DNA of 64,000 nucleotides from Acidobacteriota bacterium. GTDB lineage: Bacteria; Acidobacteriota; Blastocatellia; Pyrinomonadales; Pyrinomonadaceae. Shown piece by piece: positions 43,486 to 53,901 of this stretch. Under the pieces are notes generated by a model that saw only the letters and a list, made by a program, of their open reading frames with translations, was not told where the DNA came from and did not search any database. Positions within the stretch are counted from its first letter, which is position 1, and the number at the start of each line of letters is the position of its first letter. Both the position numbers and the translations under genes were made by a program. The stretch is from positions 44,452 through 108,451 of the forward strand of contig QHXI01000063.1 of assembly GCA_003222895.1 (NCBI GenBank), given 5' to 3'.

Positions 43486-46400
43486 TCAATCCTCTAAGCC
43501 CTCACTCACGAGTTGCAACTTGTAGAACTCGCGCGCCGGTTTCAACGGACGCAGCATCCAGTAAGGCCGGCGCTCACCGTTGGGTGAATACTTATCGGCG
43601 GGTCGCGTCGCCGCCAGCCACTTCTTGTAAACTTCGTGAGACTTGGCTGTGTCGACATGGATGTCGGCGTACTTGTCGGTCGGCTCTGCCTTTCTCACGC
43701 GAACGGCTTGATGCCAACAATGCATTCCCGAAATCGGATCGGGATGGACAGGGAAGGTGAGATTCTGATGCACGCCGACATCGTTCCACCAAATGCGCGT
43801 CGTGTCACGGTCACTTGATTCAAAGGCCGAGACGCCGCGTTCGCGCTTCAATCCCCATTTCGATCCATCGTTCTCGATTGTCACCTTGGCCATCATTTGC
43901 CGTTCGCCGTTCTCATGAACTTTCCATCGGCCCATGTGATGGCTGCACGCGACGATGCCGGGCTTGATGCCTTCGGTCACCCACGCGCGCACCACGAAGT
44001 GGCCAATTTCAGTTTCGACGCGAACGAGATCTCCGGTGCGCACGTCGAGTTTCGCCGCGTGACTGGTGTGCAGCCAAAGCGGATTCGTGTGCGCAATTTC
44101 ATTTAGCCACTTCGCGTTTGCGCTACGCGTGTGAATCTGAACTGGCAGACGGAAAGTTGAGATCAAAATCGTCTGATCGGGCTCGAGATTTTCCGGATGA
44201 ACGTGGCTGGCGATGTAAGTTGGAATCGCGCATTCGCGCCAGCCCCATTCGTCGAGCGTCTTGGAAAAGAATTCGAGTTTTCCGCTCGGAGTGGGAAAGC
44301 CGCGCTTGATCTCTCCATCGACTCGCACGCCGGCAAGACGACGCCCTTCTTCATCGCCGTCAGGGCTGGGAATCGGAACGACGTTTGGCGACGCCGGCTT
44401 CGGCGCCCGCGTGAACACGCGCCCGAGATGGTCTTCGCGAATGTCGTCAAGTTCCACCGCGGGAACCTCCTCATCATAAAGCGCGCCGGTCTTCTTTTTG
44501 ATTTCGAATGCGCCGTAGCGACGCATGAATTCAAGCGGCGAAAGATTTTCAGCAGACGCTTTTTCAGGCAAGCCCGGAACTGAATTCTCGAAGATCCAGC
44601 CGTAGTATTCATCAACGCCCAGACGCGTTCCCGGATTCTTTTTTGATTCAACGAACTGCCGAATGCCAAGCGAGCCCGACGCGTCGATGCGCCAGGTTAG
44701 CTCCATCCAAAATTCGTTTTCTTCCCAAACTTCACCGGGATTTACCTCACGAGTGTCGTTTACATCGTCGCCGTTGCGTTGTCGCGCGGCGCGCATTACC
44801 GGCTGACGAAATCCGAGCCACTGCGCGTCGTGCGTTTCGTACGAATGAATGTCGTGACGCTCCGGGCCCAACCCCATCGGCAAAATGTAATCGGCGAAAT
44901 AAGACGTTTCATTCCACACGGGAGTCAAAGCGACGTGACAGCCAATCAGATTTTCGTCAGTGAGCGCCTCTATCCACGAGAATCCATCGGGATTGGTCCA
45001 CACCGGGTTATAGACGCGCGTGAAGTAAGTATCAAGACGACCGCGTCCTTCCTTTAACAAGTGTGGAAGAAGAAAAGACATTTCATGCATCGCGAGAGGA
45101 AACTCGCGCGGCCAGGTCTTCTCGTTCCACATCTTCGGATGAGGTGGCGTATGAATCGGCTTCGGCACGAACTTGTTCCAGGCGTTGGGAAACACGCCGC
45201 CTTCAGTTGCGACCGCGCCCAGCAGAGCATTCAACATGAAGAGACAGCGCGCGACTGACCAGCCGTGACTAACGCCGGAAGTCACGCTGCGCCAGTTGTG
45301 ACTGCTGAGTCTTGTTCCCGCCGTCGCAACCAGTTTCGCAATCTCTTCGATTGTCTTCGCGTCCACGCCGGATTCTTTGGCTGCGAATGCGAAAGTGTAT
45401 GAGGCGTAGAGTTGCTTGAGGACCCGTTCGAATTCTTCGAACGTTGCCCGGTCGCTATCGCTCCCGGTACTGACCTCACCGCTGCGGACGCGACCTTCGT
45501 CTTCGCGCCGTAGGCGCGAAATGTTTATAGAACCGCTGTAATCAACGGAACCCAGTCCGCTCGAATCGAAATGCGGGCCATTTCGATTCGAGCGGGAATC
45601 TTCGGATGGGGCTTCACGATCTATAAACATTTCGCCGCTCTGCGGCTGTCTTTCTTTACCGACTCCCGACTCCTGACTCCTGACTCCCGCTCTTAGATAT
45701 TCCTCCCAGTTCCACCACCTTCTTACAAACTCGCGATTGTAAAGATTGTTCTGAATCAGGTAATTCGCAATTGATAAAAGAATCGCAGCCTCTGATCCCG
45801 GATAAGGCGCGATGTAATGATCAGCATGCGTCGCCGTATTCGACAGGCGCGTGTCCATCACGATCAACTTTGCGCCATTCGCCTTGCCGTCGATCACCCG
45901 CTGTGCGTGCGGATTGAAGTAATGACCGGATTCGAGGTGTGCGCTGATCAGCAGAATCACTTTCGCATTTGCATGATCGGGACTGGGCCGATCGAGTCCC
46001 ATCCAGAGTTGATAGCCTTCACGCGCACCCGAAGAACAAATGTTTGTGTGCGAGTTGTGGCCGTCAACTCCCCAGGCCGCCAGAATGCGTTCCGTAAATC
46101 CATCTTCGCCGGGACGCCCGACGTGATACATGATTTCGTCGCGACGGTTTTCGACGATTGCCTTCCGAATTCGTGCCGCGAGATCATCCAGCACTTCGTC
46201 CCAACCGACGCGCTCCCAATTTCCCACGCCGCGTTTCCCGACACGTTTCAACGGATAAAGAATTCGATCCGGATCGTTGATTTGATTCAGCGTCGCCGGA
46301 CCTTTGGCGCAGTTCCTTCCGCGCGATCCCGGATTCTCCGGATTGCCTTCGAACTTTTGAATTTGATTTGTATCTTTGTCGATGTAGGCAAGCAGCCCGC

Positions 46401-46593
46401 AGGCCGACTCGCAGTTGAAACAAGTCGTCGGCACGAGCTGATAACGCCGCTCCTTACGACGCGGCCAGGCCTGCGAATCCAACTCAGTCCAATCACCCCA
46501 GCGCTCCTTGGGCGGAAACGCCGCGAGATGGATGCGGGATGGGCCGGGATACATAGTTATTGAATCAAGCTTCTTCATCTCATATACGCACAT
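43486..46593 (-). CDS. Molybdopterin oxidoreductase (MopB superfamily), Cys ligand form
   Basis: 'TTCFNCESACGLLAYIDKDTNQIQKFEGNPENPGSRGRNCAKG', 'NSHTNICSSGAREGYQLW', C-terminal 'ANAKWLNEIAHTNPLWLHTSHAAKLDVRTGDLVRVET'. Confidence 0.88.
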   Translation of the reverse strand: MCVYEMKKLDSITMYPGPSRIHLAAFPPKERWGDWTELDSQAWPRRKERRYQLVPTTCFNCESACGLLAYIDKDTNQIQKFEGNPENPGSRGRNCAKGPATLNQINDPDRILYPLKRVGKRGVGNWERVGWDEVLDDLAARIRKAIVENRRDEIMYHVGRPGEDGFTERILAAWGVDGHNSHTNICSSGAREGYQLWMGLDRPSPDHANAKVILLISAHLESGHYFNPHAQRVIDGKANGAKLIVMDTRLSNTATHADHYIAPYPGSEAAILLSIANYLIQNNLYNREFVRRWWNWEEYLRAGVRSQESGVGKERQPQSGEMFIDREAPSEDSRSNRNGPHFDSSGLGSVDYSGSINISRLRREDEGRVRSGEVSTGSDSDRATFEEFERVLKQLYASYTFAFAAKESGVDAKTIEEIAKLVATAGTRLSSHNWRSVTSGVSHGWSVARCLFMLNALLGAVATEGGVFPNAWNKFVPKPIHTPPHPKMWNEKTWPREFPLAMHEMSFLLPHLLKEGRGRLDTYFTRVYNPVWTNPDGFSWIEALTDENLIGCHVALTPVWNETSYFADYILPMGLGPERHDIHSYETHDAQWLGFRQPVMRAARQRNGDDVNDTREVNPGEVWEENEFWMELTWRIDASGSLGIRQFVESKKNPGTRLGVDEYYGWIFENSVPGLPEKASAENLSPLEFMRRYGAFEIKKKTGALYDEEVPAVELDDIREDHLGRVFTRAPKPASPNVVPIPSPDGDEEGRRLAGVRVDGEIKRGFPTPSGKLEFFSKTLDEWGWRECAIPTYIASHVHPENLEPDQTILISTFRLPVQIHTRSANAKWLNEIAHTNPLWLHTSHAAKLDVRTGDLVRVETEIGHFVVRAWVTEGIKPGIVACSHHMGRWKVHENGERQMMAKVTIENDGSKWGLKRERGVSAFESSDRDTTRIWWNDVGVHQNLTFPVHPDPISGMHCWHQAVRVRKAEPTDKYADIHVDTAKSHEVYKKWLAATRPADKYSPNGERRPYWMLRPLKPAREFYKLQLVSEGLED

Positions 46594-46733
46594 CTATGTC
46601 GTTAAGCGAGCCGGACGTTTCTTAGCTTTAGACTTAGAGGTCGTTTTGTTTTGCCATTTCCGCACCAGTCGATCTAAGTATCAGTCGCCTGAAAATACTT
46701 GATATTCATTTTGCGCAGCGTTTCTTACATCCT

Positions 46734-47024
46734 TCACAATCTGTCAACCCAATAGTTCGGTTTTCGACTTGAATGCATTACCGCCAGGATGAAGACATAC
46801 TCGTCTTCTAAGTCATAAATCAGACTGTAGGGAAAGCGATGTATTCGGCATCGCCTGACTGATCCGCCCAGCCTTGTCCATGCTCGTGGGAATTTGAGAA
46901 TGCGAGTAATGCATTCCTCAATCTCTTCTAGAAAATCGTCACCAAGCTCTGGGTCGATCGCATCGTAGTAATCCGTGGCATCATCGAATTCTTTTCGGGC
47001 GTGAGGATGATAGCTGTAGGTCAT
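46734..47024 (-). CDS. ParE/RelE-family toxin
   Basis: 'YHPHARKEFDDATDYYDAIDPELGDDFLEEIEECITRILKFPRAWTRLGGSVRRCRIHRFPYSLIY'. Confidence 0.88.
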   Translation of the reverse strand: MTYSYHPHARKEFDDATDYYDAIDPELGDDFLEEIEECITRILKFPRAWTRLGGSVRRCRIHRFPYSLIYDLEDEYVFILAVMHSSRKPNYWVDRL

Positions 47025-47269
47025 CTCTTCCGCCGAGCACGAAGTTCCCGCATCACCTGCTCGCCATCAATCGTTTGCACTTTGCCATCGCGGATTTCCT
47101 GCATGCGTCTTTCCGCTTCATCGGCCCAGGCGTCGTCGATCTCTTTCTGTTGCTCCCAGTCGAGGCTCACAAGCAACTGGTCAGCGAGCATCGCCCGCGC
47201 GCCGGGCGGCAGCGAAAGCGCATCTTTCATGATGTCGTCGAAATTTGCGGCCATCGAATTACTCCTCAA
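47021..47269 (-). CDS. Addiction-module antitoxin paired with the ParE-like toxin
   Basis: 'LPPGARAMLADQLLVSLDWEQQKEIDDAWADEAERRMQEIRDGKVQTIDGEQVMRELRA'; overlaps the toxin start by 4 nt. Confidence 0.85.
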   Translation of the reverse strand: MRSNSMAANFDDIMKDALSLPPGARAMLADQLLVSLDWEQQKEIDDAWADEAERRMQEIRDGKVQTIDGEQVMRELRARRKR

Positions 47270-47281
47270 AGAGCAAATAGA

Positions 47282-47530
47282 TTAGATTGAATCGAATTCA
47301 TCGCTTATCCATACCTGCTCATCCTGCCATTCCTCGATTTCCTCTGGTCGCTGCGGCTGATTCGAATATGCCTCGGCGTGTTGTCGCTCTTTAGCGATAA
47401 TCTCTCGCTGTTGCACGGCCCTTTCCAAGGCTACCTTCATGAAATCCGATGGAGTCATCTGCAATGCGGCCGTAGCCTGCTGCACCTCGGCCAGCAAAGA
47501 TTCGTCGATCGATAATTGAATGGTTTCCAT
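47282..47530 (-). CDS. Ribbon-helix-helix antitoxin-like protein
   Basis: 'METIQLSIDESLLAEVQQATAALQMTPSDFMKVALERAVQQ'. Confidence 0.7.
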   Translation of the reverse strand: METIQLSIDESLLAEVQQATAALQMTPSDFMKVALERAVQQREIIAKERQHAEAYSNQPQRPEEIEEWQDEQVWISDEFDSI

Positions 47531-47581
47531 GGCGCTATTCTAACATCTCGAAAGACATGCGCTCTCCCTTAGTTTGGGAGT

Positions 47582-49096
47582 TCACTTCACACTCGCGCTA
47601 AAAACTTCTTCCATCAGAAACGGCCGGCGGCATCCGCTCGACGAGGTGAGCTGGCGACGGCTATCGGTCCAAATCGGATACGAAACGCCGTTGAATGACG
47701 TCAGGCCTTCGTAGTCGCCTTGTTGATTTCCGTAGTTGATTCCCTGACAGGGAAAGACTCCGTTGCAGTCGTGCTCGTTCGAACTGACCGTGCTGACACG
47801 AAGGTCCGCGCCCGGGAAAGTCACTCCGCCGTCGGTCGAGCGGGCGAGGTAATAATCTGTCTGATAACGCGCGCCGGTCGTGTCGTTGCGCGTGTCATAG
47901 AACGCGACGTTTATGTTGCCATTGACCGGATCGATGGACATCCAGTGATTGAAACGATCGACCGGGAAAGTAAATTGATCCGGAACGTGGGTTGGCGACG
48001 ACCACGTCTGTCCGTTGTTATCGGAATGAGAAATGAAGATGTCGGTGACGTTCGCGACCGTCAGATCCATCCACGAGCAATAGACGCGGCCGCGGTGCGG
48101 ACCATTCGAAGCGTCGACGCCGAGCGATGGATAAACCAGCGCGCCGCGGAATGATTCAGCCGGAATCGTTATATCGAACGGCAGTGTTTTGCGCGAGATG
48201 ATCGTCGGCACTCCCCAGCTGCGGCCGCCGTCAAACGATCGATTAAAGACAATCGCGTTCGCAGCATAGTCGTTCCAGGCAACGTAGAGTTCTCCGCTAG
48301 GTCCAACGGCGGGCGAAGCGCCGATGGCACGGCCGGGGCCGGAAGGATCGTCTGCGCGCGTGACCGAGAAGCTGGCGCCGTGATCGGATGAAGCTGCTAC
48401 GCGTACTCCACCACCGATCGATCCGCCAGAAGCTGCGTCCCACGCGATGTAGACATTGTCGCGTAACGCGCTCGCGGCGTTCGTATCAGCCGTGATCATG
48501 GGCTTGTCGTTGAAGTGGTTCGTGCCATTCTCAAACGAGAAAAAATTAACTGACGGATAAGTCTTTCCACCGTCTGTCGATTTGGCGACGGCCATCTCGG
48601 TTCCGTTAATTCCATTTCCATTGCTGAAGAAAACCACGATGTAGCCGTAGAAGACATCGCCCTGCGTATCGAATGCCAGCGTCGGATCCGATCCAAAATC
48701 AATTCCGTTTGCGCCATTTGCCGGCGGCAGAGGCAAATCGACGCCGCCCCAACTTCCGCCGCCGTTCGTTGAGAAGTAGCCGCGCATGGGCAGACGGAAA
48801 ATCTCATTCGATCCACCCGCCAGGATTTTCGGTTTGTTCTGATTGATCGCGATGAAGGTCTCGCTTTGTGGGCCGCATTCATTCGAAACGTCGACGTTGC
48901 CACCCGCAGTTGTCGAGGAGGTGCTCAGCGGCGCGGCGTCGCCGCCGTTGTCGCGAATGAATTCATACTTTGTCCACCACGTTGGATCGTGCGAGTTGTT
49001 TTGGGCCGTTACTTTCGCCCCGTGGTTCGCGATACAAAGACTCAATCCCACGAATCCAAACAGCCCAAGGATTGCCAGACGTTGCTTGCGAGTCAT
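47582..49096 (-). CDS. Secreted BNR/sialidase-like beta-propeller protein
   Basis: Signal peptide and repeated 'S.DGG.(T/S)' motifs: SSDHGASFS, SFDGGRSWG, SHSDNNGQTWSS, STDGGVTFPG. Confidence 0.75.
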   Translation of the reverse strand: MTRKQRLAILGLFGFVGLSLCIANHGAKVTAQNNSHDPTWWTKYEFIRDNGGDAAPLSTSSTTAGGNVDVSNECGPQSETFIAINQNKPKILAGGSNEIFRLPMRGYFSTNGGGSWGGVDLPLPPANGANGIDFGSDPTLAFDTQGDVFYGYIVVFFSNGNGINGTEMAVAKSTDGGKTYPSVNFFSFENGTNHFNDKPMITADTNAASALRDNVYIAWDAASGGSIGGGVRVAASSDHGASFSVTRADDPSGPGRAIGASPAVGPSGELYVAWNDYAANAIVFNRSFDGGRSWGVPTIISRKTLPFDITIPAESFRGALVYPSLGVDASNGPHRGRVYCSWMDLTVANVTDIFISHSDNNGQTWSSPTHVPDQFTFPVDRFNHWMSIDPVNGNINVAFYDTRNDTTGARYQTDYYLARSTDGGVTFPGADLRVSTVSSNEHDCNGVFPCQGINYGNQQGDYEGLTSFNGVSYPIWTDSRRQLTSSSGCRRPFLMEEVFSASVK

Positions 49097-49408
49097 GAAG
49101 TTTCTCCTTTGTCAGACGCACTCTACTCTGTGTGTTACTTTGCGATTTTGCTTTGCGGCTCTGCGCCTCTGCCTGAGCGCTTCCTGCGCGAAAGGATTAT
49201 TTCACGCCAAGACCCGAAGGCGCTAAGACTCGCAAGGCCAAATTAAGCTCTACCCTCTACTCAAAGGTTTTCGACGTTTCAATTTGGGGGACCGAATTCT
49301 ATCCCCACCTGACACAACCACGAAACCGGGCGGTCGGTTATCTTGTAGCTCATCGGGTCCTCAGGATCGCGAGCACCAATCAATCCCGAATGTCTTTAGA
49401 CGTCAACT

Positions 49409-49963
49409 TCATGATTTAAAAATATCCGGATTGTCTTTTTGAAGCTTGTCCGCTTGGGTGGCGAAGTCGTCGGCTTCCCCGCGCAGCTTGTCGACCTTGG
49501 CGTTAACATCGTTCGCTTTATTTATCCAGCCCTCGCGGCTCTCGCTGTCGACCAACGCTTGCGGCACGCCTTTGGCCATCGCGACCATTTCGGCGCGCTT
49601 GTTGTATTCCTTCACTTTCAGCGCGAGATATTCTTTGAACTTGTCGTTCAGTTTCATCCGGCTCGCCTCGTCGTATTTCGCCGCGGCTTCCTTGCATTTC
49701 GTCTCGGCTTTTTCGTAAGCCGCGATCGCGTCTTTGGCGGTGCTGCGCGCCTGCGCCAATTCAGAAACGTCCGTCTTAAGCATCTTCTGCTTCAAGTCTT
49801 CAGCCTCAGTGATGCTTTTCTTCGCATCCTGAACGGCGGCGTTGCCCTCATCAACCAGCTTGTTCGCCTTTTCGGTTTCGTTGCCGCCGCTGCTGCAAGC
49901 CAGAACGGCAGCGACTAATAAAGCCAAGGCGATGAAAGCACTTGCGGTGTTTTTTGAAGTCAT
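49409..49963 (-). CDS. Lipoprotein with coiled-coil region
   Basis: 'MTSKNTASAFIALALLVAAVLACSSGGNE' lipobox; Lys/Glu-rich helices. Confidence 0.6.
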   Translation of the reverse strand: MTSKNTASAFIALALLVAAVLACSSGGNETEKANKLVDEGNAAVQDAKKSITEAEDLKQKMLKTDVSELAQARSTAKDAIAAYEKAETKCKEAAAKYDEASRMKLNDKFKEYLALKVKEYNKRAEMVAMAKGVPQALVDSESREGWINKANDVNAKVDKLRGEADDFATQADKLQKDNPDIFKS

Positions 49964-50021
49964 TTCATTCGGTCTCCTTTGTTTTGAATCGTAATTCTTA
50001 TGGATGTTAGCGCGGCCGAAT

Positions 50022-51635
50022 TCAAGCCAGCGGCACCGATTGCCCTGCTTGAACGTACGCGTGTTCGTAGAGCATCAAACCAACCAATGCCAAAGGCACG
50101 CCAATAATTCCGATTGATAGAAACCCAAAAAGCATGGCCAGTGGCAGCGCGCCGCCCACGATCGACAAAAAAACGCCGGACCAAAACGCGGTCTTATAGC
50201 GCGCTCGCATCATTTCCCAGATGGCCACGCGCGCGTGCGCAGTCGCATGCGTCAACGACACCTCGCCGAGAATCATTAACAGATGAAACAGACTGGCGAT
50301 TGCCAGAGTGAAAACCGTTGCGACGAAAGCCGGTGGGAAAAAATCAACTGGTTCTGCTGAACTAAGCTGTCCAATCAAAGCAAGCGGTAGTAACACCGCG
50401 GATCCGAGGATGGCTGCCTGAACAAATAAATGAGCCGGCAGCAGAGGATTCTGCCAAAGGTCGCGAGCCTTTGCTTGCGCGAAAAGATACGCAGTGTAGA
50501 TGGCCGTCAGAATCGACAAAGGAATCCCCCCAAGCATCAGCCAGCTTTGCATTGAGGTTGAGCCGGCGATGCTTCCGACAAAGTGCAAGGCAAGCACGGC
50601 CGAATATCCAGCGATGATGAACGCGCCTTTCACCAGCCAGCTTCGCCATTGCGGTCGCGTAAAAATCATGTAAAAGCGTGCCGGGTGTTCGAGATCCCAA
50701 ATCAACAATAGTCCCGTGAGTCCCAGAAATGCTCCCGAGATGATCGGCGTCCCCCACAGCCACAGAGCACTCTGCGAACCCATGAAACCAAATAGCACCA
50801 GCAGCGCCGCGACCAAATAAACTCCGCTCGCGATTCCTTTGGTCCAGGTGTACAAACTCACTCGCCAATCCCACGGAATCGAATGCGCCACGTCGTAAGT
50901 CAACAGCGCGGCAGCCGATGAGTTGTTGTAGGTTGGATTGCCTGAGACGACGTGCTCGTGCGATTCGCGTTGCTCGCTCCACATGAACAGGCCCGCCTCC
51001 GGACGCCGCGCCGCCAAAGGATCGAGCGTCGCCTGGTGCGCGCCTTTATAAAAAAGTTTCGGCAGTGTTTCCTTCTCAGGCCGGCGCACGTTCACCGCTT
51101 CACGATTCACGATCTGAGCAACATATGAACTTTGATCGTTCAGGTCGCCGATCAGAATTGCTTGTGTGGGACAGACGACGACGCAGGCCGGCTCCAATCC
51201 AACGTCGATGCGATGCGCGCAGAAGTTACATTTCTCAGCCGAGTGATCTTCGGGGTTGATGAAGATCGCATCGTACGGACAAGCCGCCATGCAGGCTTTG
51301 CAGCCAATGCAGATCGATTTATCGAAATCGACGATGCCGTCAGCGCGCTTGAACATCGCCGCCGTCGGACACGCGGTGACACACGGCGCATGCGCACATT
51401 GATTGCAACGCGTGACCTGATGCGCCCGGCGAGTTTGCGGAAACACCCCGACATCGACGTGCTTGACGTACGTTCGCGTCACGCCAATCGGGACCACGTT
51501 TTCAGACTTGCACGCGGTCGTGCACGCGTGACAACCGATACAGCGGGCGTGGTCGATTACCTTGGCCCACTGCACTTGATCAGTGCCGTTACTTTGTTGC
51601 TCAATCATGCGACGGAATGCCGCGCAATATAACAC
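50022..51635 (-). CDS. Fused 4Fe-4S ferredoxin and NrfD-like membrane subunit of a molybdopterin oxidoreductase
   Basis: 'CIGCHACTTACKSENVVPIGVTRTYVK', 'CNQCAHAPCVTACPTAAM', 'CIGCKACMAACPYDAIF', then polytopic region. Confidence 0.85.
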   Translation of the reverse strand: MLYCAAFRRMIEQQSNGTDQVQWAKVIDHARCIGCHACTTACKSENVVPIGVTRTYVKHVDVGVFPQTRRAHQVTRCNQCAHAPCVTACPTAAMFKRADGIVDFDKSICIGCKACMAACPYDAIFINPEDHSAEKCNFCAHRIDVGLEPACVVVCPTQAILIGDLNDQSSYVAQIVNREAVNVRRPEKETLPKLFYKGAHQATLDPLAARRPEAGLFMWSEQRESHEHVVSGNPTYNNSSAAALLTYDVAHSIPWDWRVSLYTWTKGIASGVYLVAALLVLFGFMGSQSALWLWGTPIISGAFLGLTGLLLIWDLEHPARFYMIFTRPQWRSWLVKGAFIIAGYSAVLALHFVGSIAGSTSMQSWLMLGGIPLSILTAIYTAYLFAQAKARDLWQNPLLPAHLFVQAAILGSAVLLPLALIGQLSSAEPVDFFPPAFVATVFTLAIASLFHLLMILGEVSLTHATAHARVAIWEMMRARYKTAFWSGVFLSIVGGALPLAMLFGFLSIGIIGVPLALVGLMLYEHAYVQAGQSVPLA

Positions 51636-51708
51636 GAAGGTTGAAAGAATCGTTCAACTAATATCCGGGCTACTGCCTCGAAAGCAACTTGTGCGATAGT
51701 ACTTCGCT

Positions 51709-52713
51709 TTGAAAGACCGACTCCTCCAATATCTTTCCTGTCCCTCGTGCGGTGGTGCGATTCATCTCGCATCTGCCGCGGCGCGCGAATCCGCCGAGAT
51801 CATCGAAGGCGAGCTCGCGTGCAGTTCGTGCCGTCGAAATTGGCCCATCACACGGGGCGTGCCGCGATTTGCTTCGCTTGAAAGCGTCGAAGATGACAAG
51901 GCGGCAACGGCCGCGAATTTTGGCTGGCAGTGGCAGCACTTCACCCAATTCGATGATAAGTACGAACAGCAATTCCTGGGTTGGATCGCGCCTGTCAAAC
52001 CAGAATTCTTTAAAGACAAAGTTGTGCTCGAAGGTGGGTGCGGCAAGGGCCGGCACACACAGCTCGCCGCGAAATGGGGCGCGCGCGATGTGATCGGAAT
52101 CGATCTAAGTGCAGCCGTGGAAACTGCTTTCGCAGCAACGCGCGATCTGCCGAACGCGCACATCGTGCAGGCTGATATTTACAATCTGCCATTCGGACGC
52201 GTGTTCGACTATGCGTTTTCAGTTGGCGTGCTGCATCACTTGCCTGATCCCCGCGCCGGATTCAAATCGCTTTCCTCAAAAGTGAAATCGGGCGGGCACC
52301 TTTCGGCTTGGGTTTACGGAGCAGAGAACAACGAGTGGATCACGCGCTTCGTAAATCCGGTGCGGGAAGGATTGACCTCGCGTTTGAATCCGCGGCTGCT
52401 GCTGCAGCTCTCAAAGATACCAACAGCCCTGTTGTTCGTCGCAACGAAAACCGTCTATGGCCCACTCAACCGATCGGCAAAAGGCGCGTCGTTGGCGCGC
52501 CATCTGTTCTACAACGATTACATGAAAGCGATTGCGGGTTTTGGTTGGCGCGAGCAACACTGCATCGTCTTTGATCACCTGGTAGCGCCGACGGCGTTCT
52601 ATATCTCGCGCGAAGATTTCGCTGATTGGTGGCGGGACATCGGCGTGCACGACGCAGAGATCACCTGGCATAACAGCAACAGTTGGCGCGGGTTTGGGCG
52701 AGTGAAAGACTAG
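51709..52713 (+). CDS. SAM-dependent methyltransferase with N-terminal Trm112-like zinc finger
   Basis: 'LLQYLSCPSCGGAIHL..ELACSSCRRNWPITRGVPRF'; 'VVLEGGCGKGRHTQLAAKWGARDVIGIDLS'. Start taken as TTG 51709. Confidence 0.8.
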   Translation: MKDRLLQYLSCPSCGGAIHLASAAARESAEIIEGELACSSCRRNWPITRGVPRFASLESVEDDKAATAANFGWQWQHFTQFDDKYEQQFLGWIAPVKPEFFKDKVVLEGGCGKGRHTQLAAKWGARDVIGIDLSAAVETAFAATRDLPNAHIVQADIYNLPFGRVFDYAFSVGVLHHLPDPRAGFKSLSSKVKSGGHLSAWVYGAENNEWITRFVNPVREGLTSRLNPRLLLQLSKIPTALLFVATKTVYGPLNRSAKGASLARHLFYNDYMKAIAGFGWREQHCIVFDHLVAPTAFYISREDFADWWRDIGVHDAEITWHNSNSWRGFGRVKD

Positions 52714-52825
52714 CTACAAAAAGGCACAAAGTAGCAACTGGAATCCGCCGAAGACTGCGACAACGTCCGAGCGCCGACTTCATCAAACTAATCTTCCGTT
52801 TTGAGCTTTTTGTGCCTTTTCGTGG

Positions 52826-53653
52826 CTAATTTTGTTTCTTCGCTTCCTGCCAAAGCTCTTCCAATGTCTCGATCGTCGTGTTTTCGAACTTAAGATTTTG
52901 CTCACGTAATCTCTTCTCAATGTGATTGAATCGGCGACGGAATTTGCGATTGCTTAGTTTCAAAGCGGCCTCGGGCTCGACATTCAAACGTCGCGCGATG
53001 TTCGTGATCACGAAGAGCAGATCGCCGATCTCTTCGCGGATGTGAGTGTGATCGGCTTCGTCGTTCGTGCCGGCATGGATGCTGATGGCTTCGCGCAATT
53101 CGTCCAACTCTTCATGCAGTTTCCCGAAGATCTCTTCTACGTCTTTCCAGTCAAAACCTACGCGCGCGACTTTGGTTGAAATCTGATGCGCTTCCATCAA
53201 CGCCGGCGCTTTCGTCGAAACGCCGTCGAGGATCGAAACGTCTCCAGTACTCGCTTTTGATTTTCCAGCCGCGCGTTTTTCCGCTGCTTTGATGGCTTCC
53301 CAGTTCTTCAAAACCTCGGCAGAGTCGCCCGCGTGCACGTCGCCGAAGACATGCGGATGACGGCGCACCATCTTTTCGTGCACCTGTTCAATGACGTCGT
53401 CGATCGTGAATTCGCCGCGCTCTTTGGCAACGCGCGCAAAGAAAGTAATTTGAAAGAGTAGGTCGCCAAGTTCTTCACGCAGATCGTCCGGACGTCCAAG
53501 CCGTGCTTCTTCCAACGCCTCGAATGCTTCGTAAGCCTCTTCGAGGAGCATGGGCGCCAGCGTCGCGTAAGTTTGTTCGCGATCCCATGGGCAACCGTCC
53601 GGCGAACGCAGCCGGTCCATCAGTTCGAGAAGATCTTCAAAAGTTTTCGGCAT
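52826..53653 (-). CDS. mazG: Nucleoside triphosphate pyrophosphohydrolase
   Basis: 'LRSPDGCPWDREQTYATLAPMLLEEAYEAFEAL..DLREELGDLLFQITFFARVA'; start refined to MPKTFEDLL. Confidence 0.92.
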   Translation of the reverse strand: MPKTFEDLLELMDRLRSPDGCPWDREQTYATLAPMLLEEAYEAFEALEEARLGRPDDLREELGDLLFQITFFARVAKERGEFTIDDVIEQVHEKMVRRHPHVFGDVHAGDSAEVLKNWEAIKAAEKRAAGKSKASTGDVSILDGVSTKAPALMEAHQISTKVARVGFDWKDVEEIFGKLHEELDELREAISIHAGTNDEADHTHIREEIGDLLFVITNIARRLNVEPEAALKLSNRKFRRRFNHIEKRLREQNLKFENTTIETLEELWQEAKKQN

Positions 53654-53700
53654 GTGATTTAGTTTCCGGTTTCGAGTTTGAAGTTTCAAGTTGAGAGAGT

Positions 53701-53788
53701 GTCAGAACCGGGAACGATCGCGGCCGGATCAATTGACACAGGGGCACATAGCTGGATCCGCTCGCTATTGCTTGCGGTTCTGACAGGT
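53701..53788. repeat. Palindromic REP/MITE-like element
   Basis: GTGTCAGAACCGGGAACGATCGCGGCCGGATC .. GGATCCGCTCGCTATTGCTTGCGGTTCTGACA. Confidence 0.7.
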
Positions 53789-53901
53789 GGGCTTTTGCGA
53801 TCAAATGAAATGCGATGCTAACATCAGCATCGCAACAAAATTCAATTTACTGGGTGGGCTGTCGGATTCAATTCCGTTAGCGCGCCATTGTTTAGAGAGT
53901 C

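Noticed and set aside
43486-46593. Selenocysteine in the MopB oxidoreductase
   Set aside because: The equivalent ligand position reads NSHTNICSSGA (Cys) and no in-frame TGA is present
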